From: an uncultured Prevotella sp.
GTDB taxonomy: Bacteria > Bacteroidota > Bacteroidia > Bacteroidales > Bacteroidaceae
NCBI GenBank assembly: GCA_902491375.1
Contig: CABUHE010000010.1
Coordinates: forward strand, 1-57,191
Direction of reading: 5' to 3'
Length of the DNA: 57,191 nucleotides
A program made the translations under genes and the position numbers. How positions within the stretch are numbered: position 1 is the first letter of the stretch; the number at the start of each line of letters is the position of its first letter. The notes under the pieces were generated by a model. The model saw only the letters and a program-made list of their open reading frames with translations, was not told the origin of the DNA and did not search any database. Below, in pieces: positions 17,874 to 25,812 of the stretch.

Positions 17874-18821
17874 TTAAATGGTTTTCAAATATTCTTTCAC
17901 GTTCTTCTCGATACGTGCTGCGATGTCGCCTTCTTCGGTAGCCTTGTCAAACTTATCGCCTGTAATATGTTCGAAGAGTTCGATGTAACGCTCGCTTACG
18001 CTTTCAGCATATTCGTCAGTAATCTCCGGCATAACCTGTCCGGGCTGGTTCATGAAGCCACGCTCGATGAGCCACTGGCGTACGAATTCTTTTGAAAGCT
18101 GGCGCTGCGGCTCGCCCTTCTCGAACTTCTCCTCATATCCGTCAGCATAGAAATAACGGCTGCTGTCTGGGGTGTGAACCTCGTCAATAAGGTAAACCTT
18201 GCCGTCGCGCTTACCGAACTCATACTTTGTATCAACAAGGATGAGGCCGTGCTTTGCTGCTATTTCCTGTCCGCGTGCGAAGATCTTGCGAGTGTAGTCT
18301 TCCATTACTTCATAGTCTTCCTTGCTTACGATGCCCTGAGCGATAATCTCTTCTTTAGATATATTCATATCGTGGCCTTCGTCAGCCTTTGTTGTCGGTG
18401 TGATAATCGGTTCCGGGAAACGCTGATTCTCACGCATTCCGTCAGGAAGTTTGACACCGCAAAGCTCACGGCAACCTTTCTGATATTCGCGCCATGCTGA
18501 GCCTGTAAGGATTGAACGGATAATCATTTCAACACGGAAACCTTCGCACTTAAGACCTACTGTAACCATTGGGTCGGGAGTCGCGAGCTTCCAGTTAGGA
18601 CAGATGTCTTTTGTCTGGTCAAGGAATTTGGCCGCTATCTGGTTGAGAACTTGTCCCTTGAAGGGTATGCCTTTAGGCAGGACAACGTCGAAAGCTGAAA
18701 TCCTGTCAGTCGCAATCATGACGATAACGTCGTCGTTGATGTTGTAAACATCGCGCACCTTTCCGTGGTAAACGCTCTTCTGTCCATCAAAATGGAAGTC
18801 TGTTCTTGTTAATGCTTTCAT
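17874..18821 (-). CDS. purC: SAICAR synthetase
   Basis: Phosphoribosylaminoimidazole-succinocarboxamide synthase, about 315 residues from the chosen start (MKALTRTDFHF). KVRDVYNINDDVIVMIATDRISAFD is the ATP-binding region and LILVDTKYEFGK the later signature. An upstream in-frame ATG would add 13 residues that do not resemble the family, so I prefer the internal ATG. It is on the same strand as phoH and menG. Confidence 0.95.
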   Translation of the reverse strand: MKALTRTDFHFDGQKSVYHGKVRDVYNINDDVIVMIATDRISAFDVVLPKGIPFKGQVLNQIAAKFLDQTKDICPNWKLATPDPMVTVGLKCEGFRVEMIIRSILTGSAWREYQKGCRELCGVKLPDGMRENQRFPEPIITPTTKADEGHDMNISKEEIIAQGIVSKEDYEVMEDYTRKIFARGQEIAAKHGLILVDTKYEFGKRDGKVYLIDEVHTPDSSRYFYADGYEEKFEKGEPQRQLSKEFVRQWLIERGFMNQPGQVMPEITDEYAESVSERYIELFEHITGDKFDKATEEGDIAARIEKNVKEYLKTI

Positions 18822-18924
18822 TGTTATTTTATTGTTAAGTATACAAGTGTGCAAGCTCAAACCGTTAAGCAGATACTTATGTCTGTATTGCCTGGGCTGT
18901 GGCTGGTTCCCCTGTATGTCGTTA

Positions 18925-19920
18925 TTAGTGTTCTGTTACATTGACTGGCATCTCTATCGTTCTTTTTTCTTTTGCCAGCCGGCGTGCCTCGTCAGCGTTC
19001 TTATAGGCTTTAACGATGCGGGTTACGAGTCTGTGTCTTACTATGTCTTTCTCGTTCATGTTGACAATCGATATTCCCTCAACGTCTTTCAGTATGTTTA
19101 TGGCCTCGCGCAGTCCGCTCATTGTACCGTGAGGCAGGTCTACCTGTGTGAGGTCGCCAGTAATAATCATCTTTGTGTTCCAGCCCATACGGGTAAGAAA
19201 CATTCTTATCTGGGCGGTCGTAGTATTCTGGGCTTCGTCGAGTATTACCACAGCGTCGCTCAGCGTGCGGCCTCGCATGAATGCCAAAGGTGCAATCTGG
19301 ATGACATGCTTTTCCATCATGTCCTGTAGTTTGACAGCAGGTAACATATCTTCAAGCGCGTCATAAAGCGGTTGCAGATATGGGTCAATCTTGTCCTTCA
19401 TGTCGCCTGGCAGGAAACCTAATTTCTCACCGGCCTCTACGGCAGGTCGGCTGAGTATTATCTTTTTTGCTTTTTTCTCTTTAAGAGCTTTGACAGCGAG
19501 AGCTATACTAAGGTAAGTCTTGCCGGAGCCGGCCGGACCTATTGCGAAAATCATGTCAGTCTTATCGTAAGCATCGATAAGTTTCTGCTGGTTCTCGCTG
19601 CGGCTTTTGATGGGCTTCCCCGATATATTGTAGACGACAACGCCTTTGGTCGTGTCTTCTTTTGCTTTTCCGCCTTTTATTATGTCTATGATGTCTTCTT
19701 CATTGATAGAGTTGTATTTAAGCACGTGCTTACGCAGTTTCTCTATATTCTCTTCGAAGTTGGCCATCAACTCTTCGTCACCGAGCACTCTGACAACGTT
19801 GTCTCTGGCTACGATTCTTAATTTAGGATATAAAGCCTTGATTATTTGGAGGTAAGCGTTTCCTGCCCCGTATAACACAACGGGGTCGATATCTTCAAGT
19901 ACGATGTGTTTCTCTATCAA
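18925..19920 (-). CDS. phoH: PhoH-like ATPase, TTG start
   Basis: A PhoH-family P-loop ATPase of about 331 residues. From the chosen start the Walker A GPAGSGKT falls at 128-135, and VVILDEAQNTTTAQ is the Walker B region; an N-terminal KH-like part precedes the ATPase. The family binds RNA and is linked to ribosome and RNA metabolism. An ATG 48 bp further upstream is in frame, but a TATTTTTG promoter lies between it and the conserved IEKHIVLEDIDPV segment. The transcript would then start inside that extension, so translation most likely begins at this TTG. Confidence 0.88.
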   Translation of the reverse strand: MIEKHIVLEDIDPVVLYGAGNAYLQIIKALYPKLRIVARDNVVRVLGDEELMANFEENIEKLRKHVLKYNSINEEDIIDIIKGGKAKEDTTKGVVVYNISGKPIKSRSENQQKLIDAYDKTDMIFAIGPAGSGKTYLSIALAVKALKEKKAKKIILSRPAVEAGEKLGFLPGDMKDKIDPYLQPLYDALEDMLPAVKLQDMMEKHVIQIAPLAFMRGRTLSDAVVILDEAQNTTTAQIRMFLTRMGWNTKMIITGDLTQVDLPHGTMSGLREAINILKDVEGISIVNMNEKDIVRHRLVTRIVKAYKNADEARRLAKEKRTIEMPVNVTEH

Positions 19921-19945
19921 TTTACCTATTGTTTTTAATTTTGTG

Positions 19946-19953
19946 CAAAAATA
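19946..19953 (-). promoter_or_regulatory. TAnnTTTG promoter inside the long phoH frame
   Basis: TATTTTTG on the minus strand, 26 bp before the TTG that precedes the conserved part of PhoH. It argues against the upstream ATG as the start. Confidence 0.5.
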
Positions 19954-20076
19954 CAGTTTTTTTTTCATATCACGTTGCTTTTTAGCCTTTTTTGCTATGT
20001 TTGACCTCCAGTCAATTATATCTCTTTGCCAGGATTAAGTGGTGTTGTGGTTTGTGAGTTATTTCTATGGTTTTGT

Positions 20077-20157
20077 AAAAGGTGGCTTTTCGGATTGTAA
20101 TCGGGCATCTTTTGCCGTGTAATAGGTGGTCTTTTATAAGCTGAAACATGGTCTTTT
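20077..20157. repeat. 22-bp-period intergenic repeat array C (4 units)
   Basis: The most regular array. Cores begin at 20077, 20099, 20121 and 20144, all in one orientation, each ending in CTTTT. It sits between the divergent phoH and metallopeptidase genes. The rest of this 507-bp gap contains their two promoters and a leader hairpin; no further gene is visible. Confidence 0.75.
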
Positions 20158-20317
20158 AGAAGGCGAAGTCTAATGACTTGATATTCAGCACGATACAAAA
20201 TTCATTGTGAACGTCAAACCACTGTGCCGCGTTTTATATAATACAGACTTAAAAGGTAGTTATCAAAATAAAATATTATTTAGCTTACAACATTTCATTT
20301 AATATGAAAATTTGCAT

Positions 20318-20325
20318 TATCTTTG
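20318..20325 (+). promoter_or_regulatory. TAnnTTTG promoter of the HExxH lipoprotein gene
   Basis: TATCTTTG with TTTC 21 bp upstream. It would give a leader of about 100 nt. Confidence 0.6.
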
Positions 20326-20337
20326 CACGCTGATATT

Positions 20338-20385
20338 CAGCATACAGGAGCGGAAAATGTATGTCTGTTGCTTCTGTTTATGCTG
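20338..20385 (+). other. 5' leader stem-loop of the HExxH lipoprotein mRNA
   Basis: CAGCATA pairs with TATGCTG; after a 2-nt bulge (AA) on the 3' side, CAG pairs with CTG and the stem continues to AGC/GCT. It begins about 8 nt past the predicted transcription start, so it would cap the 5' end of the mRNA. Confidence 0.5.
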
Positions 20386-20427
20386 TATGTACACATGCTC
20401 TGAAATAAATTAAATTAGTAGATTTCA

Positions 20428-21408
20428 ATGTTTGGTATATACCGTTCTTGTAGATGTGTCATGATGTTGTTACTTGGCATGTCGTTTGCCTCATGTATGG
20501 CAAAAGTTGTTGAAAATGATTTTTATCTTAAGTTTGTTGATGCAAAACAAGCCGCAGTTATGTTGTCAACTCCTGACAAGAATACTGAAAACTGGGGTAA
20601 GTTTGATGTTGAGGCACGTATGGGACGGTCAGGGGCTACTCGCAGTGACCTTTTGGAGAAGATAAAGACTTTCACGCGCGACTTTACTGAAGCGGATAAG
20701 GATTCGCTGGTTAAGGCGTTTACCATAATGGATAAGAATCTTACAGATATGAATCTGCTTCTGCCTCTTCCTAAGGAGTTCATTCTTGTAAAGACGACAA
20801 TGGAGGAGGAAGGTGGAGCTGCGGCTTACACTAGAGAGAACATTATTTGTGTCGGTGAGGACGCATTGAAGAAAATATCGGCAGAAAGAATGGCTGTTCT
20901 TCTTGCTCATGAGACTTTTCATATTTTGACCCGTAACAATCCAGGTTTCAGGAAGGCGATGTATTCTATCATAGGATTTAATGTTCTTGATAAAGAGATT
21001 AAGTTTTCAAAAGATGTAACAGAAAGACGCATATCTAATCCTGATGTGAACCGTTATGACAGTTATGCAATGCTGACTGTAGATGGCGTAAAGAAGCCTT
21101 ACACAATGGTTATTTATTCTGACAGGGATTACAAGGGTGGCTCATTCTTTGATTACATGAAGATAGGTCTTATCCCTCTTGACAAAAACAATGAGCCTGT
21201 TAAGGAAAATGGCAGTACTGTTATTGTTCCTCTTGAAAAAGCAACAGACTTCTATGCGCATGTGGGAAAGAACACGGATTATGTTATAAATCCGGAAGAA
21301 TGTCTTGCTGATAATTTCTCGATTGCAGTATGTGGCGCCAACAAGAAGCTGCCTAATCCTGAGATTGTCGAACGTATGATATCTGTATTAAAGCAGCTAA
21401 AGGCTTAG
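20428..21408 (+). CDS. Putative zinc metallopeptidase lipoprotein (HExxH)
   Basis: A 326-residue exported protein that I do not recognise by name. The N-terminus has a hydrophobic stretch ending in FASC, a plausible lipobox with Cys23. HETFH at 161-165 matches the HExxH zinc-peptidase motif in a helix (MAVLLAHETFHILTR), and NPEECLADNFS at 288-297 supplies Glu and Asp residues that could give the third zinc ligand, as in gluzincins. It would act in the periplasm or on the outer membrane. The gene has its own promoter and a structured leader. Substrate unknown; the peptidase assignment rests on the motif alone. Confidence 0.7.
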   Translation: MFGIYRSCRCVMMLLLGMSFASCMAKVVENDFYLKFVDAKQAAVMLSTPDKNTENWGKFDVEARMGRSGATRSDLLEKIKTFTRDFTEADKDSLVKAFTIMDKNLTDMNLLLPLPKEFILVKTTMEEEGGAAAYTRENIICVGEDALKKISAERMAVLLAHETFHILTRNNPGFRKAMYSIIGFNVLDKEIKFSKDVTERRISNPDVNRYDSYAMLTVDGVKKPYTMVIYSDRDYKGGSFFDYMKIGLIPLDKNNEPVKENGSTVIVPLEKATDFYAHVGKNTDYVINPEECLADNFSIAVCGANKKLPNPEIVERMISVLKQLKA

Positions 21409-21517
21409 TCATAATAATAGTTTTTTTAATTGCAAGATTTAAGTTTGACCGTAATTTATATTAGGCCTAATCTTTTGTCTTGTCATGTCTGAGAGCTTAT
21501 AATTCATTATTTGAAGG

Positions 21518-22357
21518 ATGAATCTCCGTAAAAAGATAACAAAAAATAATTATTTAGCTGGTTTTGCTATAATCGTAGTCATTTTGGCTATTGTCCGTTT
21601 GATTTTCCCGTCTGTAGCCAAGGATAAGTCTGAAGTTGCTGTTGTGGCTCAGGTCGATAGTGCAGATGTTGAAAAAACAGAAACGGTAAAGGCTGACACA
21701 GTAAATGTTTTGGTGCCATTAAAGGCTACACCGGCGTCGCCGGAATATCCGCTTACTTCATTTTTTGATGGTAAGGGCAATGAGTTGAAAAACCGTATAA
21801 ACAGTGTTCCGGGCTTCAGCCGTACTTTTCCTGATAACAATGACGTGCAATTGATTGCGGCTAATACACATGGTGTTAAGCCGGTTGAAGACCGTATTGA
21901 TGCAGAGAAAAGACGTAAGGAACTTGTTTATGTAGGTGCGAGTCCGTATTTTCATATAGATCCGTTAAAAAGCAGTATACCTTACCTTGTGCCTCGTGCG
22001 GCTATTCTGCTTAACGACATAGGCCGTGCGTATTACGATAGTTTGCAGATTAAAGGTATACCGCTTCATCAGATTATCGTAACGAGCGTTCTGCGTTCTC
22101 GTGAGGATGTTAAGAGCTTGCGTACACATAATTCTAACGCTACGGAGAACTCCTGCCATATGTATGGAACTACCTTTGACCTTTGCTACAACAGATACCG
22201 GACTGTAACTCCAGTAGGAGAGAAACAGCGCCGTGCTGTTCGTAATGATACGCTTAAATGGGTTTTGAGCGAGGTGTTGAGAGACATGCGTGAGAGAGGT
22301 CGTTGTTATGTAAAGTATGAGGTTAAGCAAGGTTGTTTCCACATAACGACAAGGTAG
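21518..22357 (+). CDS. DUF5715-type protein, M15/VanY-like peptidase fold
   Basis: A 279-residue protein with one N-terminal membrane anchor (about 13-31) and a periplasmic domain. The SCHMYGTTFDL stretch (Ser212, His214, Gly217, Asp221) is the SxHxxGxxxD zinc motif of D-Ala-D-Ala carboxypeptidases and L,D-peptidases, and His275 in the C-terminal CFHITTR could complete the site. VTSVLRSREDVKSLR before it also fits. This suggests action on peptidoglycan stem peptides. It follows the HExxH lipoprotein gene by 109 bp on the same strand and may share its transcript. Confidence 0.8.
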   Translation: MNLRKKITKNNYLAGFAIIVVILAIVRLIFPSVAKDKSEVAVVAQVDSADVEKTETVKADTVNVLVPLKATPASPEYPLTSFFDGKGNELKNRINSVPGFSRTFPDNNDVQLIAANTHGVKPVEDRIDAEKRRKELVYVGASPYFHIDPLKSSIPYLVPRAAILLNDIGRAYYDSLQIKGIPLHQIIVTSVLRSREDVKSLRTHNSNATENSCHMYGTTFDLCYNRYRTVTPVGEKQRRAVRNDTLKWVLSEVLRDMRERGRCYVKYEVKQGCFHITTR

Positions 22358-22375
22358 TATTTTGCGTATATTATT

Positions 22376-23176
22376 TTATTTTAATCTGAATTGCCAGAAG
22401 GCCACTGCCGAGGCTGCGGCTACATTTAGCGAGTCGACGTTGTTAAACATAGGGATGCGGACAATATAGTCCGCATTTTCTATTGTATCGTGTGGCAGTC
22501 CGTCTCCTTCAGTACCCATAATAATTGCAAGTTTAGGTTCTGCCGCAGGTCTTGGGTCGTCTAGCGGAATGGCTTTGTCGCTTAATGCCATTGCCACTGT
22601 CTTGAAGTTAAGTTCATGCAGGCTGTTTATTGGAGCGTCAAGCCATGCCCATGGAACGAGGAATACTGAACCCATAGAAACTCTTACAGAGCGGCGGTTT
22701 AACGGGTCACACGAGTTTCTTGTTAGCAGTACTGCGTCAATTCCAAGAGCCGCGGCAGAACGGAATATGGCTCCTATGTTTGTCGTGTCTACAACTCCGT
22801 CAATCACAACAATACGTTTTGCGTTGTAGCATATTTCTTTTGCTGTTCTTTCCTTTGGTCTGCGCATTGCGCATAGAACACCTCTTGTAAGCGTATATCC
22901 TGTTAAATCAGCTAGAATTTCCCTTTCTCCTGTGTACACAGGAATATTACCACATCTTTTGATAATATCTGCTGCGTCGCCTTTTATGTGCTTACGTTCG
23001 CATAATAGGGCAAGTGGTGTGTATCCGGCATTAAGCGCGACATTAATGACTTTTGGACTTTCAGCGATGAATATTCCGTCCTCTTTATTTGCACGGTTAC
23101 GCATTTGGGCTTCCGTAAGTGAACTGAATACTTTAATTTCAGGGTCGTTGATTGAGGAAATGTTTATTATGCCCAT
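22376..23176 (-). CDS. SpoU/TrmH-family RNA 2'-O-methyltransferase
   Basis: A 266-residue SPOUT-class methyltransferase. The C-terminal half shows the three family motifs: GVVDTTNIGAIFRSAAALG, IIMGTEGDGLP and VRIPMFNNVDSLNVAAASAVAF, which form the trefoil-knot SAM site. The N-terminal part resembles the SpoU substrate-binding domain. It could modify rRNA (RlmB-like) or tRNA; the target cannot be decided. It converges on the plus-strand DUF5715 gene with only 18 bp between stop codons. Confidence 0.87.
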   Translation of the reverse strand: MGIINISSINDPEIKVFSSLTEAQMRNRANKEDGIFIAESPKVINVALNAGYTPLALLCERKHIKGDAADIIKRCGNIPVYTGEREILADLTGYTLTRGVLCAMRRPKERTAKEICYNAKRIVVIDGVVDTTNIGAIFRSAAALGIDAVLLTRNSCDPLNRRSVRVSMGSVFLVPWAWLDAPINSLHELNFKTVAMALSDKAIPLDDPRPAAEPKLAIIMGTEGDGLPHDTIENADYIVRIPMFNNVDSLNVAAASAVAFWQFRLK

Positions 23177-23213
23177 CGTGTTCTATGGTGTTTTAATTGT
23201 GTTTTGACAAAAT

Positions 23214-23252
23214 AAAAAAGCCTTATAAATCGATGATTTATAAGGCTTTTTT
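23214..23252 (-). terminator. Terminator of the tRNA-Ser/tRNA-Glu operon
   Basis: An 18-bp perfect stem (GCCTTATAAATC core) with a 3-nt loop, flanked by A6 and T6. It begins 4 bp past the tRNA-Glu on the minus strand. Confidence 0.92.
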
Positions 23253-23255
23253 GAG

Positions 23256-23327
23256 TAGTGGATAGGGGAATCGAACCCCTATGCCAAGATTGAGAATCTT
23301 GTATCCTAACCATTAGATGAATCCACC
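23256..23327 (-). tRNA. tRNA-Glu (anticodon CUC)
   Basis: A 72-nt cloverleaf with a 7-bp acceptor stem (first pair G-U), anticodon stem CAAGA/TCTTG enclosing loop TTCTCAA and T arm AGGGG-TTCGATT-CCCCT. The anticodon CTC reads GAG. CCA is not encoded. It is the second gene of a two-tRNA unit behind tRNA-Ser. Confidence 0.95.
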
Positions 23328-23347
23328 GAATGATACTCAGTACGAAG

Positions 23348-23435
23348 CGGAAGCTGGGGGATTCGAACCCCCGGTACGATAAACTCGCACGGCAGTTTAG
23401 CAAACTGCTGGTTTCAGCCACTCACCCAAACTTCC
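23348..23435 (-). tRNA. tRNA-Ser (anticodon GCU)
   Basis: An 88-nt class II tRNA. The acceptor GGAAGTT pairs with AGCTTCC, the anticodon stem GCAGT/ACTGC encloses TTGCTAA (anticodon GCT, codons AGU/AGC), and there is a long variable arm. G73 is the discriminator. It is transcribed first in the tRNA unit. Confidence 0.95.
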
Positions 23436-23479
23436 ATTCCGGCTTATTGTACCGAAGCATTCTCGCTCAAATGCGGTTG

Positions 23480-23511
23480 CAAAGGTATGGATTTATTTTT
23501 ATTCCTGCAAA
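23480..23511 (-). promoter_or_regulatory. TTTG-N20-TAnnTTTG promoter of the tRNA operon
   Basis: On the minus strand TTTG and TACCTTTG are 20 bp apart, ideal for the primary sigma factor of Bacteroidota, 45 bp before tRNA-Ser. Confidence 0.75.
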
Positions 23512-23545
23512 TTTTCATTGCGTTTTTTTTAGAAAAACACAAAAA

Positions 23546-24643
23546 TTATGCTTTTTGAGGCAAAATTTCCCCGCTTCCTATGCATTTATGGTGATTCTCA
23601 TCGTATACGACACAGAATTGTCCTGGAGCAACTCCTTGAATAAGGTCGGCCGAATGTACGTTATATGAACCTTCATCAACGCGTTCGAGTGTCGCTTTAT
23701 GGAATTCTGGAGTGTGCCTAATCTTGAATGTAATGTTGACACATGCTTCATCTTTCCATGGGTTGCATGTCAGGAAATTGAATCCATGGATAGAAAAATC
23801 TTTTTTATATGCCGTTAGCGGCTCGTATCCTTTACTTACATAGAGGATATTATTGTCAATGTCTTTTTTGACAGCATACCACGGTCCGCCACCGAAACCG
23901 AGCCCGTGACGTTGGCCTATTGTATGGAACCACAATCCTTTATGCTGTCCGATAACGCGTCCTGTTTCGAGTTCAACTACGTTTCCGGGATTTTCTCCAA
24001 GATAACGTCGTATGTAGTCATTATAGTTTATTTTGCCTAGGAAGCATATTCCTTGACTGTCTTTGCGCTTGGCATTAACAAGATGTTCACGTTCGGCTAT
24101 TTCTCTAACTTCTTCTTTCATATAGTGACCGATAGGGAAGAGAGCTTTACGCAGTTGCCAGTCGTGTATCTGTGCAAGAAAATCAGTTTGGTCTTTTACT
24201 GGATCAGGGCTGGTTGTCAGCCATTTCATGCCGTCAATTATCTCGGTCTGTGCGTAATGTCCAGTGGCAATCAGGTCGTATTCATGTCCGACTTTCTCAT
24301 CAAAAGCTCCAAACTTAATCAGCCTGTTGCACATTACATCTGGATTTGGAGTAAATCCGGCACGCACTTTCTCCATTGTGTAGCGTGTTACTTTGTTCCA
24401 ATATTCTTTATGACAGTCAACAACATTAAGTTTACAGCCATATTTGGCTGCAACTGCTGTTGCCATTTCAAGGTCTTCCTCGCTGGAGCAGTCCCATTCT
24501 TCGTTCTCTTCTGGACCTATTTTAATGTAGAAACAATCAGGGTGAAGGCCAAGTCTTGCCAGCTCATATACTACCACAGAACTGTCAACACCGCCTGATA
24601 GCAGAACAGCTATACGTTTGTCGAGATCGCTTTTATTAATCAT
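23546..24643 (-). CDS. mnmA: tRNA-specific 2-thiouridylase
   Basis: A 365-residue MnmA that thiolates U34 of tRNA-Lys, -Glu and -Gln. The PP-loop SGGVDSS is at 16-22. The two catalytic cysteines are Cys105 (FTPNPDVMCNRLIKF) and Cys200 (DSQGICFLG). The C-terminal beta-barrel is complete. Bacteroidota often carry more than one MnmA homologue, so whether this copy is the main enzyme cannot be judged here. It lies downstream of fmt, 69 bp away. Confidence 0.93.
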   Translation of the reverse strand: MINKSDLDKRIAVLLSGGVDSSVVVYELARLGLHPDCFYIKIGPEENEEWDCSSEEDLEMATAVAAKYGCKLNVVDCHKEYWNKVTRYTMEKVRAGFTPNPDVMCNRLIKFGAFDEKVGHEYDLIATGHYAQTEIIDGMKWLTTSPDPVKDQTDFLAQIHDWQLRKALFPIGHYMKEEVREIAEREHLVNAKRKDSQGICFLGKINYNDYIRRYLGENPGNVVELETGRVIGQHKGLWFHTIGQRHGLGFGGGPWYAVKKDIDNNILYVSKGYEPLTAYKKDFSIHGFNFLTCNPWKDEACVNITFKIRHTPEFHKATLERVDEGSYNVHSADLIQGVAPGQFCVVYDENHHKCIGSGEILPQKA

Positions 24644-24712
24644 TCTAATAACATTTAAAATACGTTTATTGCTTCTCTTGACTCTTCTTACGGTTTATTA
24701 GAATCATGTAAA

Positions 24713-25696
24713 CTAAATACCGAGCCTGTAACTTTCTAAATCTCTGAATCCATTAAGAAAAGCTTTGGCTTCCATTCTCTTTTTGCCGCTCACTTGTATA
24801 TTTTCAAGGCCTAACCAACAGTCGTTTGTTGCAACAAGTAGGTTGCCGTTGTACACCATAATTGTACCTACAGCTCTTCCGTTGCATGGTATTGAAGTAA
24901 TAGTTGTTTTGAAAACTTTTAATACAGTAACTTTACCGTTTGGAGCTGTCATATTTGTCCATGTACCAGGATAAGGAGAAAGTCCTCTTACAAAATTATG
25001 GATGTTTTCTGCTGTATTATTCCAGTTTATCTGGCAGGTTTCTTTGAAGATCTTAGGTGCAGGATGTAGCTCTGTACCTGTTGGAATCATTTCTTCCTGT
25101 GGAAGTGATTTTACAGAACCTTCGCCTTCAATGATTTTATCAATGGTTTTGACCGCAATATCAGCTCCCAGCTTCATCAGTCCGTCATACACATCTTCAA
25201 CGTTGTATTCGTCCTTTATCTCAAAAGGCTCCTGCATTATAATACGTCCTGTGTCGATGTCGTGGTCAAGAAAGAATGTGGTTACTCCAGTCTGTTTTTC
25301 ACCGTTGATTATAGCCCAGTTTATAGGCGCTGCACCACGGTATTGTGGCAGAAGGGCTGCATGAACGTTGAATGTACCGAAACGGGGCATGCTCCATACA
25401 ATTTCGGGTAACATTTTGAATGCCACTACAACCTGAAGGTCTGCATTGTAACTTTTCAGCGTATTGACGAATTCCGGGTCTTTCATTTTTACCGGTTGCA
25501 ACACGGGGAGGCCCTTAGATAGGGCATATTGTTTTACTGCTGATGGCTGAAGTGTGTCTTGATGTCTGCCTACGGGTTTGTCCGGTTGAGTTACCACTGC
25601 TACGATGTTGTATCCGTTTTCGACCAATGAGCTCAATGTGCCAACTGCGAATTCGGGCGTGCCCATGAAAATTATCCTTAAATCTTCTTTTGTCAT
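24713..25696 (-). CDS. fmt: Methionyl-tRNA formyltransferase
   Basis: A 327-residue Fmt that formylates the initiator Met-tRNA. The N-terminal formyltransferase domain has IIFMGTPEFAVGTL and FNVHAALLPQYRGAAPINWA with the catalytic Asn and His, and HDIDTGRII with the catalytic Asp. The C-terminal tRNA-binding domain is present. It follows glmS on the same strand after a terminator. Confidence 0.97.
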   Translation of the reverse strand: MTKEDLRIIFMGTPEFAVGTLSSLVENGYNIVAVVTQPDKPVGRHQDTLQPSAVKQYALSKGLPVLQPVKMKDPEFVNTLKSYNADLQVVVAFKMLPEIVWSMPRFGTFNVHAALLPQYRGAAPINWAIINGEKQTGVTTFFLDHDIDTGRIIMQEPFEIKDEYNVEDVYDGLMKLGADIAVKTIDKIIEGEGSVKSLPQEEMIPTGTELHPAPKIFKETCQINWNNTAENIHNFVRGLSPYPGTWTNMTAPNGKVTVLKVFKTTITSIPCNGRAVGTIMVYNGNLLVATNDCWLGLENIQVSGKKRMEAKAFLNGFRDLESYRLGI

Positions 25697-25729
25697 TTAT
25701 GCTTTATTAGTTGTTTTGATGAGGAAAGA

Positions 25730-25762
25730 AGGCGCACCTTATATATAAATAGGTGCGCTTTT
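25730..25762 (-). terminator. Terminator of glmS
   Basis: The inverted repeat GCGCACCT/AGGTGCGC with an AT-rich 11-nt loop and a pyrimidine-rich tail on the minus strand lies 50 bp past the glmS stop. Confidence 0.7.
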
Positions 25763-25812
25763 ATAGTTTTATTGTTATAAATATAAATTCAATTCAGTCA
25801 GTAGCTCTTATT

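Noticed and set aside
24053..24598. 181-codon frame opposite mnmA
   Set aside because: Antisense to the catalytic part of MnmA, no promoter, no domain.
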